The position numbers and the translations under genes were made by a program. Shown in pieces: positions 50,401 to 62,888 of a stretch of DNA of 64,000 nt. How positions within the stretch are numbered: the first letter of the stretch is position 1; each line of letters opens with the position of its first letter. The notes beneath the pieces were generated by a model. It was not told the DNA's origin, searched no databases, and saw nothing but the letters and a program-made list of their open reading frames with translations. Origin of the DNA: Nissolia schottii (lineage: Eukaryota; Streptophyta; Magnoliopsida; Fabales; Fabaceae); NCBI GenBank assembly GCA_003254905.1, contig QANU01005500.1, positions 164,443-228,442 on the forward strand. Reading direction: 5' to 3'.

Positions 50401-53400
50401 AGGTGTTCACCTCTTGTAGCGATGTGCTGCGAAGGAAGCAATTCTGTTACATACTTGCACGTCATGTAAGTCCAGGATCGTGTGTTTGTACTTTGTGAAT
50501 TTATCTTAGCTGAAATTTCCATGTTTGCTATGTTGTTGACCTTATTGATCATGCTCTGGTTGCTTCTTATTTATTGTGCTAATAAATGGTGGTAATTTAC
50601 ATCTGTCATGAGCTAAGCTGGATAAATACCATGTCATAAATGGTGTAAATTTTTATCTTACTGTTACACATCGGTTGTGAAACGGGGAAGTTTAGCTTGT
50701 TGATGTCAACAAATGACAAAGCTAGAGGCATACAAACAGAGAAAGATGCCACTGTTTGCTTGTTTTAGATTTTCTTTCGACAGTTTTTGTGACAACTATC
50801 TTTTGTGTTATTATTCACTTGCAGGGAATTACTTTTGAGCTTGACGAGGAGTTGGTTGCAGATGATGAGGATAGAGAAATTTTGCAGGATATCATAAACA
50901 ATTCTAAGTTAAGTGAAGGATATTTGACCCTTGCTCGTGATATTGAAGTCATGGAGCCCAAGTCCCCGGAGGATATATACAAGGTGTGACTTAACTTGAT
51001 AATTTCACTTCAGTCTTATTCTTCATCAATGCCTGATTTGATATTTGATTTTCTGAGTTTTACATCAATGTCCTGAGATTTAATTTTCACTTAGCTAAAG
51101 TATGGTTAAATTTGATCGGAGGATATGCTAGTGGATCTTTTGTTTTATTTTTGAAAGAAAAAATCGTTTTAGGGTGCATATATGATTTTTGAACTGTGAA
51201 TTATGGTTGCACGTCATTTCTACAAAATTTTGTATATAATTGTATGTGGAGTATATTATTCTGATTTGTTATACTACCTGTTGAATTTGTGGGAAGGTAA
51301 AAGGAGGAGGAGAGTGTAGGCAGAATAGATTTAATGCTTGAATACATAGGAACCCATCGGCACTATATATAGTGCAATAGGGAGTAAATGCATGCTTAGT
51401 TTCAAGAATAAGTAATTAATGTTAGTCTTTTTCCTAGACTCTAAGTGATTCCAATACTTTGACATGGCTAATGCAATGCTTATCACATGGCTAAATACAT
51501 TCAGCCACATATTTAATTCTCAACACTACACGTGTTGAATTTATTTCCTTACTACATAATTGCTTCATTACATTTATATAAATGCCTTGATATCAAATTG
51601 GCTTGTATACACCTTGCTTTATTACATGTATTTGATGTCCCTTTGTCAAATTTGGTGCCTTGCTACAAGATAGCAAGGATTAGTAACTTGAAGAAATTGT
51701 ATGTATGTTGAGTTGGTCATGATTTATCTGACATAGAGCCTTGTTTAATTTTCAAGAAATTAGATTTTGTTGTTTGTGTGTTATTGCTGTATTTCCTTGT
51801 TACAACTTAATCAGTTAATCTTGATCTAATTATTTGTTGAGTTGCCTCCATGCTAAAGTTGCAGCTGTATCCTTTTATGCTTGTATTTCAAAATTAATGC
51901 TTCTTGTAATGTATTACTTTATGGTCACAACAATTGTAGTACTAATGAGACAACTGTATGCATCCTGCTGCAAGGAGTCTCTATTCTGAAGTTTAAATCT
52001 GTTATTGTACTCATGGTCAATTTATCATTAGAAAAATGTTTCTTACCGTGCATTTTTTGGGTCTCGAGTCTGCCTTTCTTTTTTAAATTTGCTCTGAACC
52101 TTATGTTTCAAATTGTCTGGTTTAATCATAGGCACACTTGCTTGATGGCCGGGCTAGTGCTGGTGCAAGTGTTGATTCGGCTAGACAGAACCTTGCTGCT
52201 ACTTTTGTTAATGCATTTGTAAATGCTGGCTTTGGTCAGGTACAATGTACTTCGCATTTCAGAATTTAGTATCTTTGTGCTTTTGGGGTGTTACTGATCT
52301 CTTCTATTTCTTTGACTTCTTTGCCTTCTGTCTGTCATTGTTGCAGGATAAGCTAATGACTGTCTCATCTGACTCTTCTAGTAGTGGTTCCTCTGGAAAT
52401 TGGCTTTTCAAAAATAAGGAACATGGGAAGACTAGTGCTGCAGCTAGTCTGGTATGAATATATTTGCTGAATCATCAATTTTCTTATTTATGAACTGTAG
52501 AAATTTCATTTACAAAACTTATATTATTGTGTGTTTTTACAGGGTATGATTTTACTTTGGGATGTTGACTCTGGACTTGCACAAATTGACAAGTACTTCC
52601 ATAGTAATGATAACCATGTCATTGCTGGTGCATTATTGGGAGTTGGCATTGTTAATTGTAGTATCAAGAATGACTGTGATCCTGTGAGTTCTGATTATTT
52701 CCTTCACTCAGTATGTCATATCATTTTGGTTTCGATGTTAGTTCTCATTTGATTCCTCTTCAGGCAATGGCACTTCTAGGTGACTATACAGATAAAGAAG
52801 ACTCGTCGATCAGGATTGGTGCTATTATGGGGTTGGGAATTGCTTATGCAGGTTCCCAGAATGAGCAGGTCAGTTATTCTTAGCTAACTTTTTGGCATTG
52901 TTACAGTTAGTCTTTTCAGGTAAATGTGGCTTTATATTTTCAAACGTAAAAATCTTGATTTATGCTTGTATCTTTCAGTTACGATACAAATTGGCACCTA
53001 TTCTGAGTGATGCTAAAGCTTCACTTGATGTGATTGCATTCACTGCTATTTCATTGGGCTTGATCTATGTGGGTTCTTGCAATGAGGAAGTTGCTCAAGC
53101 AATTATATTTGCCCTAATGGACCGGAGTGAGTCAGAGTTGGGAGAACCTCTTACAAGACTCTTACCTCTTGGCCTTGGTCTTCTATATCTTGGGAAGCAG
53201 GTATTTGTTTGGCTGTGTCAGTTGTATCTTTTCTTTTTGTTTTTATTTTTGATGTTTTTCCTTTTTCACCTCATTAATTTATTTATTTAATTTCTTGAAA
53301 ATAATTTATGATATTTCATCCTTACTTCAAGTTGTGCTTTGTGACAACAGGAAAGTGTGGAGGCAACTGCTGAAGTTTCAAAGACTTTTAATGAAAAAAT

Positions 53401-55049
53401 TAGGAAGTATTGTGACATGACACTACTATCATGTGCCTATGCAGGAACAGGGAATGTTCTCAAGGTACCTCATGATAAATTAGTTACACAGGTTTTCTTA
53501 AAGAATAAATCTTTGCTGCAGCTTTGTTTACAATTGCTGATGATGCAGGTTCAAAATCTCTTGGGTCATTGTTCACAACATCTTGATAAAGGTGAAACTC
53601 ACCAGGGTCCTGCTGTGCTTGGAATCGCCATGGTAGCAATGGCTGAAGAATTAGGAGTTGAGATGGCAATTCGATCATTAGAACATCTTCTGCAGTATGG
53701 AGAACAAAATATCCGTCGAGCAGTTCCTCTGGCACTTGGACTGCTGTGTATATCAAATCCAAAGGTAAAATGGGTTTGCTTCCCCACATTTCATTACTTT
53801 CATAGTGTTTATAAGATGTCCAAATTAAACATCTGCTATAATTTTTGGGTCAAGATGTAGTGTGATCCATGTAGCCAATCGCACGTGGGACAAAGCTTAG
53901 TCATTGTTGTTCTCTTTTGCTAACCCTTCATTGGATCATGCCAGGTCAATGTTATGGATACCTTAAGCAGACTTAGCCATGATACTGATTTAGAAGTAGC
54001 GATGGTAAGGTGTTGAACCTCATTATGCTCTATATCTTGCATACTATTTTGAGCTAAATTATAATTTGTATGCTACAGGCGGCAGTTATCTCCTTGGGTC
54101 TAATAGGTGCTGGAACGAACAATGCCCGTATTGCTGGCATGCTTCGCAATCTTTCAAGCTATTACTACAAGGATACCAGCCTTCTATTTTGTGTATGCTT
54201 CATCTAAGTTGCCTTATTTTTCAATTTCCAGTGTTTCTGTGGTAACTGATTTCCTTTCACAACTTCAGGTGCGGATTGCCCAAGGTCTTGTGCATTTGGG
54301 AAAGGGCTTACTAACACTTAATCCATATCATTCGGATCGTTTCTTATTATCACCGTGAGTAAACCATTATTTGCCTGTCAGCCTTTTATCTCTTGAAACT
54401 AATCAGCTTGTAGTCAGATGGCAAGCAAATTGAGCTATGGTGACTTAAAAATGACGTGCACTGATATTGCAATAATTTCTTATCTCGATGTTCTTCTCTT
54501 CCATTTTTCACAGGACTGCGCTTGCTGGACTAATTACCATGTTGCATGCATGCCTGGATATGAAAGCTATCATTTTGGGAAAATATCATTATGTTCTCTA
54601 CTTCCTAGTGTTGGCAATGCAGGTTTGTTGCATTCTCATTTACTCTTTCCGGTGATTTACACACCCCGTGCTCCATTTTTCGGCAGTCTCAGTTGGTTTA
54701 TATTTTTGTCGCAACAGCCGAGGATGTTGTTGACGGTGGATGAGAACTTGAAGCCTCTGCCAGTGCCTGTCAGAGTTGGTCAAGCAGTAGATGTTGTTGG
54801 TCAAGCAGGTCGTCCTAAGACAATCACTGGTTTTCAGACCCACACTACCCCGGTCCTCCTGGCTGCTGGGGATAGGGCAGAACTGGCAACGGAAAAGTAA
54901 ATATATTACTACTGCCTTAAATGTTTCAAAAACAGACTTTTGTTTCTTTTTACTACTAACAGTTGTTTTGGTGCAGATATATTCCCTTATCGCCAATTCT
55001 TGAAGGTTTTGTTATCTTGAAGGAGAATCCTGATTATAGGGAAGAATGA
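47497..55049 (+). CDS. RPN1A: 26S proteasome regulatory particle non-ATPase subunit 1 (RPN1/PSMD2), complete, 25 exons
   Basis: RPN1 is a scaffold in the base of the 19S particle. It binds ubiquitin-like shuttle proteins and touches the ATPase ring. Exons: 47497-47598, 47727-47827, 47957-48077, 48180-48239, 48346-48413, 48537-48579, 48981-49046, 49156-49194, 49292-49374, 50065-50179, 50391-50465, 50825-50983, 52132-52239, 52347-52451, 52543-52683, 52764-52868, 52979-53200, 53351-53464, 53549-53764, 53945-54004, 54079-54192, 54269-54354, 54514-54622, 54718-54896 and 54977-55049. All junctions are GT-AG and keep frame, giving 887 residues (Arabidopsis RPN1A about 891). The Ala/Ser/Gly-rich start and [20 protein letters not shown] are typical. 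The toroid of proteasome/cyclosome repeats is visible as [63 protein letters not shown] and [16 protein letters not shown]. The end is [17 protein letters not shown]. The A form is chosen because of its GLK1 neighbour. Confidence 0.97.
48633..48656. repeat. (GCAT)n microsatellite in RPN1 intron 6
   Basis: Six perfect GCAT units, 54 bases after exon 6. Confidence 0.95.
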
Positions 55050-56315
55050 GAGGACCACGGTGATGTTTTATGTTTTTTCTTCCTCCCATCTGGTTTTTCG
55101 TCCAAGTCTTTGAACAGTATTTAGTTAGCATGTACGTTTGAACATTGCCTTAAAATTTAGAAGAAATTAAATTTTAAATTATTCCTTCCTTTGGATGAAA
55201 TGATGAAAATCGAACTGTTCAAGAGACGGTCAGTGTGTATTTCTTAGCTTGACAGATTTTTGGTTAATTTACGAGAGCATATTCTTACACGAGTACCTTG
55301 ATTATGTACAATCGCCATGTATTTCCGAAGTCAAATATCTATCGAATAATTTCTCAGGAAAATCCTCAGCTAGTATGAATTATTCGGAGATTACTAACGG
55401 GCTAGTAATAAAAAACGAGGCCATGGTGGTTTCTCATTTATTTTGTCCAGTTTCAATGCGAGACTAATTTATATCTGTCAACTGAGGCTAATTTATATCG
55501 TAATTTGTATTGTATAATTTTAGATTTGAGTAAATTACTCTCCTCCCTTGAAATATTTGCACAAAGAACACAAACATCTAATGTTTTGCTGCCATGGTAG
55601 TTGTAACATTCATACAAAAGTAGTTGTCCTCAATTTTGACTTTAGCACTTCTTCGTTTTCGTAATATTTATCGTACATTCATAATCTATTTGGGGGAATC
55701 ATTTTTCTAGAAATTTTACATGCATGTTACATAATTAATAGATGTGAACATGATGATTTTAGTTACTTTCATCTTTTGTATTATACATTCACACATTTTT
55801 AAAATCGTTTTAAAACATAGGCTATCCAATTTTCGCAAATAACATATAATCACCATTGTCAATACATCAATTCAAACAATGTCAGAAAGAAACGCTAAGC
55901 GTTCCTTCCCCCCAGTCTAGCGATACAACTGTAATCTTACAAATCTATCATAAGAAAATAAGTCTCTATCCTAGTACCAATAAAGTTAAAGACATACTTA
56001 ATAGCCGTTGTCCTTGGTTTGAACAATCTCCTCGTTCAATCTCCTTTGATCCTCAGCTGATTGCAATTAAGCTACAAGTTCATATCAATAAGTTCACAAT
56101 TAGCAACAAGTTCATAGCTAAAATACCATCCAAAAAAAAATAAAATCAAAATATTACAATCGAAATAAACAAAAAACAAATAGAACAAAAGAAATGAAAT
56201 ATTAAATAGACAGAGATTAAAACAACTAGCAGATTATACAATGCAAACAAAGGAAAACAAATGAAAACAAGATGGTAGCGGTGGTGGCAGCAAAGGAAAA
56301 CAAACAGATTATACA
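55050..56315. other. RPN1 3' flank; no gene recognised
   Basis: The first few hundred bases should contain the RPN1 3' UTR. I see no canonical AATAAA close to the stop. The later part, from about 55,860, probably belongs to the body of the CACTA block to the right, but holds no domain I recognise. Confidence 0.4.
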
Positions 56316-57367
56316 ATGCAGGAGAAGATGGAAGATGGACCTCTAGCAGGTGAGTGGCGATGGTGGCGCAGTGGCGGTGGCACGACGGTGGTGGCGTGGC
56401 GTAGTGGCGGTGGTCCGACGGTGGGGCAAGTTGGTGGTGGAGTGAGGGAAGAGAAGGGAGGAGTAGAAGAGAGGAAAAAGAAGAAGAATAGAGAAATAAT
56501 GGGAAGAAGAGAAAGGAAATTCGCTTAAGTGTTTGGGTCTGACACTTTACCGTCGGATATAACTGATGGAACGTGCACACTCCGATGGTAATAACGAAGT
56601 ACAAAACACATTGTTTTATTAAACCTATTGCCGTTGGACATGCCCACCGGTAACGAATTTCCCAAAACATTGCGTTTTGTACTAGAAGTGTTACCGTTGG
56701 TCATTAAAACTATCCGACAGTAACGAAAAAAGTGGTGCCAATTTTTGGAGCCAAAATATGTCCTCTACCGTCAGCTTAACCAATACCGATGCTAACCGTT
56801 TAACCAAACGCATCGTTCCATGTCGAATTCAAAGCGTTGCGTTTTTGGGGTACTCTTTACCGGCGGGTATGACCGACGGTAAACAATACCATAAAACGCA
56901 ACGTTTGTGTTTATTGCTTTCCGTCGGGTAATGATCATAGTCCAACGGTAACGATTATTACACATTGGTGCATATTTTGAGGAGATTACCGTTAGTTTAC
57001 CTCGACGGTAACTAACTCGGATTCAAATGTGGAGTAGACGTGGCAGTTTACAATTGGTTGCTATTTTTCGTCAGTTACAACCGACAGTAGCTATTTTAGG
57101 GTTTAGGGTTTAGGACATTACTGTCAGTGTTGTCCGACGGTAATTCACTTTAATTTTTTTGGGTAAAATTGTTTTTTGTCCACATAATATTTTCATTAAT
57201 TATTATTCATTCACAATTAATTACACATTTTGCTTTAAGAAATTTATTTTATTATTTTCAATGCAAACAATTTAATTTATTTTACTTATAAATACAATTT
57301 AGATGTAACATATATTATTAATTGAATAAACTAACAAAATAGAAAATTACAATGTTTCCAATTGAAT

Positions 57368-57370
<3 letters not shown>

Positions 57371-57433
<63 letters not shown>
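57371..57433. repeat. (CA)n microsatellite
   Basis: 63 bases of uninterrupted AC units, about 31 repeats. Confidence 0.98.
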
Positions 57434-57436
<3 letters not shown>

Positions 57437-57495
57437 TACAAACTAAAAAAATATTATCCTAAATCAGTGTGAGGGCCATCATCGCTTTTAGAGGC

Positions 57496-57597
57496 CAATT
57501 CTGAGGCTCATTGATAATGTTGATACTGATGGGGGGAGGATAGATAATGTTATCTACCTCGTATCACCATCCCCATAATCAACAAGCCTCAGAATTG
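57496..57597. other. Foldback 1 (about 102 nt)
   Basis: The left arm starts CAATTCTGAGGCT and the right arm ends AGCCTCAGAATTG, its perfect complement. The arms continue inward with GATAC / GTATC and GATGGGG / CCATCCCC matches. The centre closes on AGATAA TG TTATCT. A transcript from either strand would fold into one long hairpin. Confidence 0.7.
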
Positions 57598-57692
57598 AAT
57601 TTTCCACGCACCATTGCAACACCACCACAATTCAAACGATTATAGGGCCATCGATCGGGGGGATTTGCCGACCTGACCAATTGTGATCCTCT

Positions 57693-57814
57693 GATTATGG
57701 TGATGGTGATGCGAGGGTGGAAAATATCATCTTTGCATCATCGCATCCTCGAGGGTGGAACCTCGAGTGAATGCAAAGGTGATATTTCCCCCTCGCATCA
57801 CCATCACCATAATC
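57693..57814. other. Foldback 2 (about 122 nt), 25-bp perfect base
   Basis: The left arm starts GATTATGGTGATGGTGATGC and the right arm ends GCATCACCATCACCATAATC, its exact complement. The perfect pairing extends 25 bases at the base. Above it GGAAAATATC / GATATTTCC, CTTTGCAT / ATGCAAAG and CCTCGAGG / CCTCGAG pair with small bulges, closing on a short GTGGAA loop. Size and pairing resemble a plant miRNA precursor or a small foldback element, but I recognise no known miRNA in it. Confidence 0.75.
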
Positions 57815-59119
57815 GACACACATTTTCAAGAATTTGGACAACCCTCACATTTTGGGAGAGTTTGGGGAGGATGGAAGAGTGGGAGTGGTGTATTCCGCCG
57901 GGGGGGGCTTTTTGAGGTATGGCTGAACAGGTTACCGTCGGAGTAGTTTGACGGTCCATGGACATTTATGGCTCGGTTGAATGTTGTGGAAGACGTGCCG
58001 GTTAGCATTTCCGAGGCTGTTATTTCTGAGACGATTACCGTCGATTATAACTGATGGTAACTGGATATTTATGGCTAGTTTGAACGTTGTGGAAGACAGG
58101 TTGGGCAGTATTTCCGAGACAGTTTACCATCGGTACAAGATGACGGTAAAGTGAAGTACAAAACACATCGTTTTATTAAACATGTTACTGTCGATAATGA
58201 CCGCTGGTAACTTGTATCCCAAAAACGACGCGTTTTGTAGTGGAAAGTTACCGTCGCCTTATGAAAAAAAATCCAATGGTATACCTACTAAATGGCGCCA
58301 AGTTTTGGAGCCAAAATTATTCTGTTACCGTTGGCCTAACCAACACCGACGATAAACATGTCGAATTCAAGGCACTGCATTTTGAGGATACTTTTTACCG
58401 GCGGGAATGATCGATAATAACAATATCATAAAACGTAGCGTTTCTATTTGCCCATTTACGTCGGGTAATGAAAATAGTCCGATGGTAACTTTTATACCAA
58501 AAACGAAACGTTTTGTTCTTAAAGATTATCGTCGATACATGACAACTGTCCGACGGTAATCGAAATGTTTTGGAGGCATAATTATTCCGTTACCGTCAGC
58601 TCCTAACTGACGGTAAACATTTTACTAAACGATTCGTTTTGAGTTTATTTCAAAGCGCTAGGTGATGAAAATAAGTCAAGTTACCGTCGGCTGGCATCTA
58701 CGGTAAAGAAAACTTCGAGCTCTTGAATCTTCGCTAGCCTATCAAACTTGACTTTCTCCTCGTAAGGCAATTCTTTCACAACTCTTGAGTCTTTGAATTA
58801 CATAAAATCATCTTCCACTGTCTCGTAGCACTCCAACCTTACCGCAGTATGCAAGACCAAAGTGAATTAATTAATGGGAGCAATGTGGGTTTCTGAAGTG
58901 AAGTGAAGTGTGACCAAATACCTTTGTATTTACTCTAAGTAATGTAACGACAAATGAGTAATTTAAAAAATAGAAGTGAATATATTAATTGAGAAATCTA
59001 AATCGGCTAGAAAAAGTCCGACGAAGTAAGAAAATTAAATTAAAAAAAACTACATAAAACACTAAACCCTAAAATAAAAAATAACATACAAAAAATCAAA
59101 ATCATTCTCCTAAGTCGGC

Positions 59120-60790
59120 TAGATTCTCTCGCTCATCGCTGTCAGAGGACGAAGAGGAGGAGTCGGAAACCAGGAATTGCGAGGGATTCTGCGTGGTACT
59201 CCCTCCTAGCACAGATCCACCCATGGAGCGCATAAACCCCTCGAGAACCTTGTTCAGTTGGTCTTTTTGCTTCCTTAACTTTGACTTTAGTTTATCCTTT
59301 TACTTCTTCTTTACCGCCTCCAACCTCACTGCCTGCTGATGGAGCTCCTGGTTCAACTTGAACACTCTCTCCCGGAGCTCGTCAGTCTCTGATGGTGTAC
59401 CCCAGTAGACCCAGAAGCAGATCTACTGCTACCCTTGACGGGAGGGGGCACAGTGCTAGGGGGTGCACTCTGCGTCTGCTGAGTCTGCACCTCCCGAAAA
59501 GCTTGTTCAAATGCTGCCTACGTAAATAATTGATAAAAATTAACGTTATTAGAATTAAATTATAAAACAATGACAACGAAAATAGCTAAGTGAACAAGTT
59601 AAAATACTTAGTTCAGTTAGCTCCGAGCGTGCATCGACCCACTTCGACTTGTCACTTTTCAGCGTGTGGGTATCGCGAAACAATTCCGCATTAGTTGGCG
59701 GCCTCTTGAGATTTTTTCCTGCATATTAGTCATGAATAATTAATTAACTAATTAACTAAATTATTACCTAATAAATTAACTTATAATTTGTCATAAAATT
59801 ATTACCATTCTCTGTCGCGTGTCGTGCAAGTTGGTAGAGCCTCTTTTGTGCAGGTTCCCGTCCCGACCTTGCGTATGCGAACGCTTCGAGCTGGCCGATC
59901 GAGCCTTGTATTCGTCGTTCTCCCAATAGCGCTTCAAGGCCGCCAGCTGGTCAGGAGTCATCCAATCGGGTTCCAGGGTCTTCCCCTCTTTGATATCCTG
60001 AAAGAGCTGCTACAGACGTCGACCAGCTCTATAGTTGAAAGCCTTCTTCAAGGCTTCCTCCTCCTTCGGATCGATAGTAAAATGATCCTAAAAAATAAAC
60101 ACAGTTTAATAACTAAATTATCAAATAACACAATTTATCTAATTACTTAATTTTTCACCTTGAAGATATTGTACATGTGGTTCCTCTCCTCAGGATGGAA
60201 ATCCTGCCACTTGAATACGGGCTGACTATAGCATTTCTTCATCGCCCCCGTCACAGCTCGCTTTGCAATAGCGTGAAGGGTAATCCTATACATACATAAA
60301 ATCAAAACGTGTTATAATTAATAATAAATAATAATATAAAAACTTGCAAATTAATTAATTAACAAATAAATCAAAATATTAATTACATACCCGCCAAAGC
60401 TACCGTTGACTCGCACAAGGGGCCGATCCTCGGTCGAGGATGACTCAGCAGTGTGCGGGCCACCACTAGGCGGAGTAGTACCCTCTGACTGGTGGGTCTC
60501 TATGAAGGTGGGAGTACTATCCGGCGGCTGGCTATCAAGAGAAGGAAGGGAATAATTAGCTAGGGGAGCAATGTCGGAATAGCTCCCGAGCCTCTCCTGG
60601 GACGTCGCTATCAGCGGATGCATGAAAGTCAGCGGCGGATGGTCACTGGCCGACAGACCAAGGGTGGGCATAAAACCCTCCCCTGTCAGAGATCCGTCAG
60701 AGCTAGTCGTCTTGCCTCCCCTCCTCGCCGCCTACCGTGTCACACGGGGAAGTAGGCGGACATCTTCCCTTTCCTTTGTCGTCGGCCATT
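59120..60790 (-). pseudogene. CACTA-borne Ptta/En/Spm-type protein, broken
   Basis: From about 60,789 the - strand begins MADDKGKGR, but the frame breaks within 60 bases. The next frame runs from about 60,715 (TSSDGSLTGEGFMPTLG) as a Ser/Pro/Thr-rich region to a donor-like GGCGG|GTATGT near 60,390. The next exon (about 60,290-60,160) reads KRAVTGAMKKCYSQPVFKW, then FHPEERNHMYNIF. It is followed by DHFTIDPKEEEALKKAFNYR (60,090) and WMTPDQLAALKRYWE. A later exon (59,700-59,600) has AELFRDTHTLKSDKSKWVDA. Basic region, conserved Trp and the order of exons match plant Ptta/En/Spm proteins, the accessory product of CACTA elements. A TAG after AGRRL and further stops left of 59,380 disable it. Confidence 0.6.
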
Positions 60791-60799
60791 AGTACTATA

Positions 60800-61540
60800 T
60801 AACTATACGAAATAAAAAATTTTTAAGTTAGCACAATATATTAACTTAAATTAAGCCAATCAAATTATAGGGAACAAATTACACCACGTCAAAGCTACAA
60901 AATTAGTGCATAAGCAAATCTTGTTAAAATTTGTAATTTCTAATAACCAATTCAAAATTTTATTTGCATAAGGAAAAAAATGATACTTATATCATATATG
61001 TATAAAGGTATAAATATTTTATCGTTTCTAATACACCAAATTATGATACTAATAATGTGTTACGAAATACCCAATAAACATAAATCAACTAAGCCGTGAG
61101 CAATTAATAATTTCTCCTAAGTTTACCAAAATAAAAAATCAATAATTTCTCATAATATCCACGGAAAGTAATCAATCATAGTCAAAGCATCACGCAGTAG
61201 CACTACTAAATAGCACCTTCCACTTCACCCTTCCTATTTTAGCCTTTGAAAAATCCTCGATTGCCAGTTATACAAACATTAAAGACCAAAGTGCCCCTAA
61301 CCTCTTGCAGAAACTGAAATCAAATCACAAACCCAACCTAACACACGTGCATCTTGTAGGACTAATTAATTTAATTAAAAAACTTAAATTACTCACAATT
61401 AATTTTTATTGCATATAACAAAAACCAACCAGATTTTCACGTTTTTGTATTAACCAAGACATATCCTAAAATGGCAGCAAGACATAAACATCAAAGTAAG
61501 CCAATCTATTGTACCCTAACAACAAAGCAGCAACCTCAAA
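60800..61540. other. CACTA interior without gene
   Basis: AT-rich sequence between the leader and the first pseudogene exon, consistent with an intron in the leader. Nothing else is recognised. Confidence 0.4.
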
Positions 61541-62328
61541 TGGCAGACTCACCTCAAATGGTGGAGGATTCGGCGGCGGCGGCAGCGGCAGCGGCAACGT
61601 TCTTGACTGCTTAGGCGACAACGACAGTTACACCGTAAGCGGCGGTGGTGGCGGCGAGCGTGAGATCGGCAGGGAAGGCGAAAGAGAGTGAGAGTTTAAG
61701 ACTCTTGAGAGAGCGTGAGAGTTTGAGGAGAGTGGAAAGAGCTTTCTGCCGCGAAGGGGGGAGCTTTTAAAGCAAAGGCGTTTCATTTTATCGTCGGACA
61801 TATTCGACGGTAACTAGTAATTAAATGCTTAGGTTTTGAACTTTGGGGAAAGACGTGTCGATTCATATATCGAGACATTTACCGTTGGGCACTACCGACA
61901 GTAATTATTGAACGTTAGGGTTTCCTTCCGAATAATCGTCAGTCTTAACCGACAGTAATAGATGCAATTATTACATAGTGACGCATTTTTTGATGAGCTT
62001 ACCATCGGCTACGACTGACGATAAATTGTGCACCCATACGCCTCTCAGATTATAATTGGCTTGAAGTTACCGTCTACTATGACTGACTGTAATGTTTTTA
62101 TATTTTTTAATAAAAAACTTCACTTTTTTTAGAGTCGGTTAGAGCTGACGATACATTTTTCGCACCCTTTCTCGCGAACAATTACCGATGGTGTTACTGT
62201 CGGTATTTTGCTCCAACGGTAATTTGATACCTCTTTGCCTGTTCTTTTTGCGCGAATCGGTTATCGTTGGATAACGGGATAATTCCGACAGTAATGTATG
62301 TACGATAATAGTCAACTTTCTTGTAGTA

Positions 62329-62888
62329 TAATTAGGTCTTGCAATCAACCTAAACCTAGCTTTTTTAAATAAACAAACCTTAAAAGGGCATGATCCTGTA
62401 ACGGACCTAAGTAAATAAAGGCACAATTAGAAATTGGTCTAATTAGTAGAGGCCAATATTAGTATAAATAGCGGGAGAAGGGTTATACATGGGATATGGA
62501 ATTTGTATTTGGTTTGATCCTACCTCTCTCTAAGATTTCTTTCTTCTCTCTTAGTTTCATCTCCTCCCTTAGGAGGATTCTTATCCATCACTATCCCTTT
62601 CTTATTGTGGTTCATACATGAAAAATACAAAAAATTACACAAAAATATACAATTACTTCTATAATTCCTCTTAAAAAATTTTACTTCGTTACAAATGGTG
62701 CTTTCATTAAACACCATGCCGGCGGTAACTGCTTCCCATGGTGGTTCGGAGAGCTCAAGCCATATTCCGTTGTGTGCTGATCTGTCGGTGTTCAATGGTA
62801 AGCACGGCTACTAGTGGATCCTTTGTGCGTCAAAGTTTTGGAACGCCAAAGGAATGCCAGAGTGGCAGAGGTTGCTGGAGGTTGCAGA
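62329..62888 (+). mobile_element. 5' part of a gypsy-like LTR element, cut by CACTA
   Basis: TATAAATAG at 62,464 could be an LTR TATA box. TGGTGCTTTCATTAA at 62,696 resembles the primer-binding region often seen in plant gypsy elements. An ATG at 62,716 opens a frame (MPAVTASHGGSESSSHIP, then DLSVFNG and FWNAKGMPEWQRLL) that resembles a gag start. A TAG interrupts it after KHGY, and it ends at the CACTA terminus at 62,889. The LTR start is not fixed. No pol is in the window. Confidence 0.45.

Larger units (their letters stand above)
56316..58690 (-). mobile_element. CACTA-type block: leader plus subterminal repeat array
   Basis: More than ten ACCGTCGG / CCGACGGT motifs and variants lie in both orientations at 56,550-57,150 and 57,930-58,700. 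This is the same family as the array at 62.9-63.7 kb. A CT- and CCACCG-rich leader on the - strand (56,520-56,316) sits just left of the array, as in the other CACTA ends here, implying leftward transcription. The middle (57,160-57,900) lacks the motif and holds a CA microsatellite and two foldbacks. Neither terminus was found, and it may merge with the element ending at 62,328. Confidence 0.55.
58700..62328 (-). mobile_element. CACTA element, 5' end at right, transposase missing
   Basis: The right end reads TTTCTTGTAGTA (62,317-62,328), one base from the reverse of CACTACAAGAAA. Subterminal ACCGTCGG-type repeats, many mutated, fill 61,790-62,310. A GC-rich leader on the - strand (about 61,775-61,550) ends in TTTGAGGTGAGT, a splice-donor-like site. 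The Ptta/En/Spm-type pseudogene follows to the left. No DDE transposase (Transposase_21) sequence was seen, so it is non-autonomous. The left end is not identified and the start given is approximate. Confidence 0.6.

Noticed and set aside
56146-56670. 174-codon - strand ORF
   Set aside because: Covers the CT-rich CACTA leader and subterminal repeats. Low complexity, with no domain.
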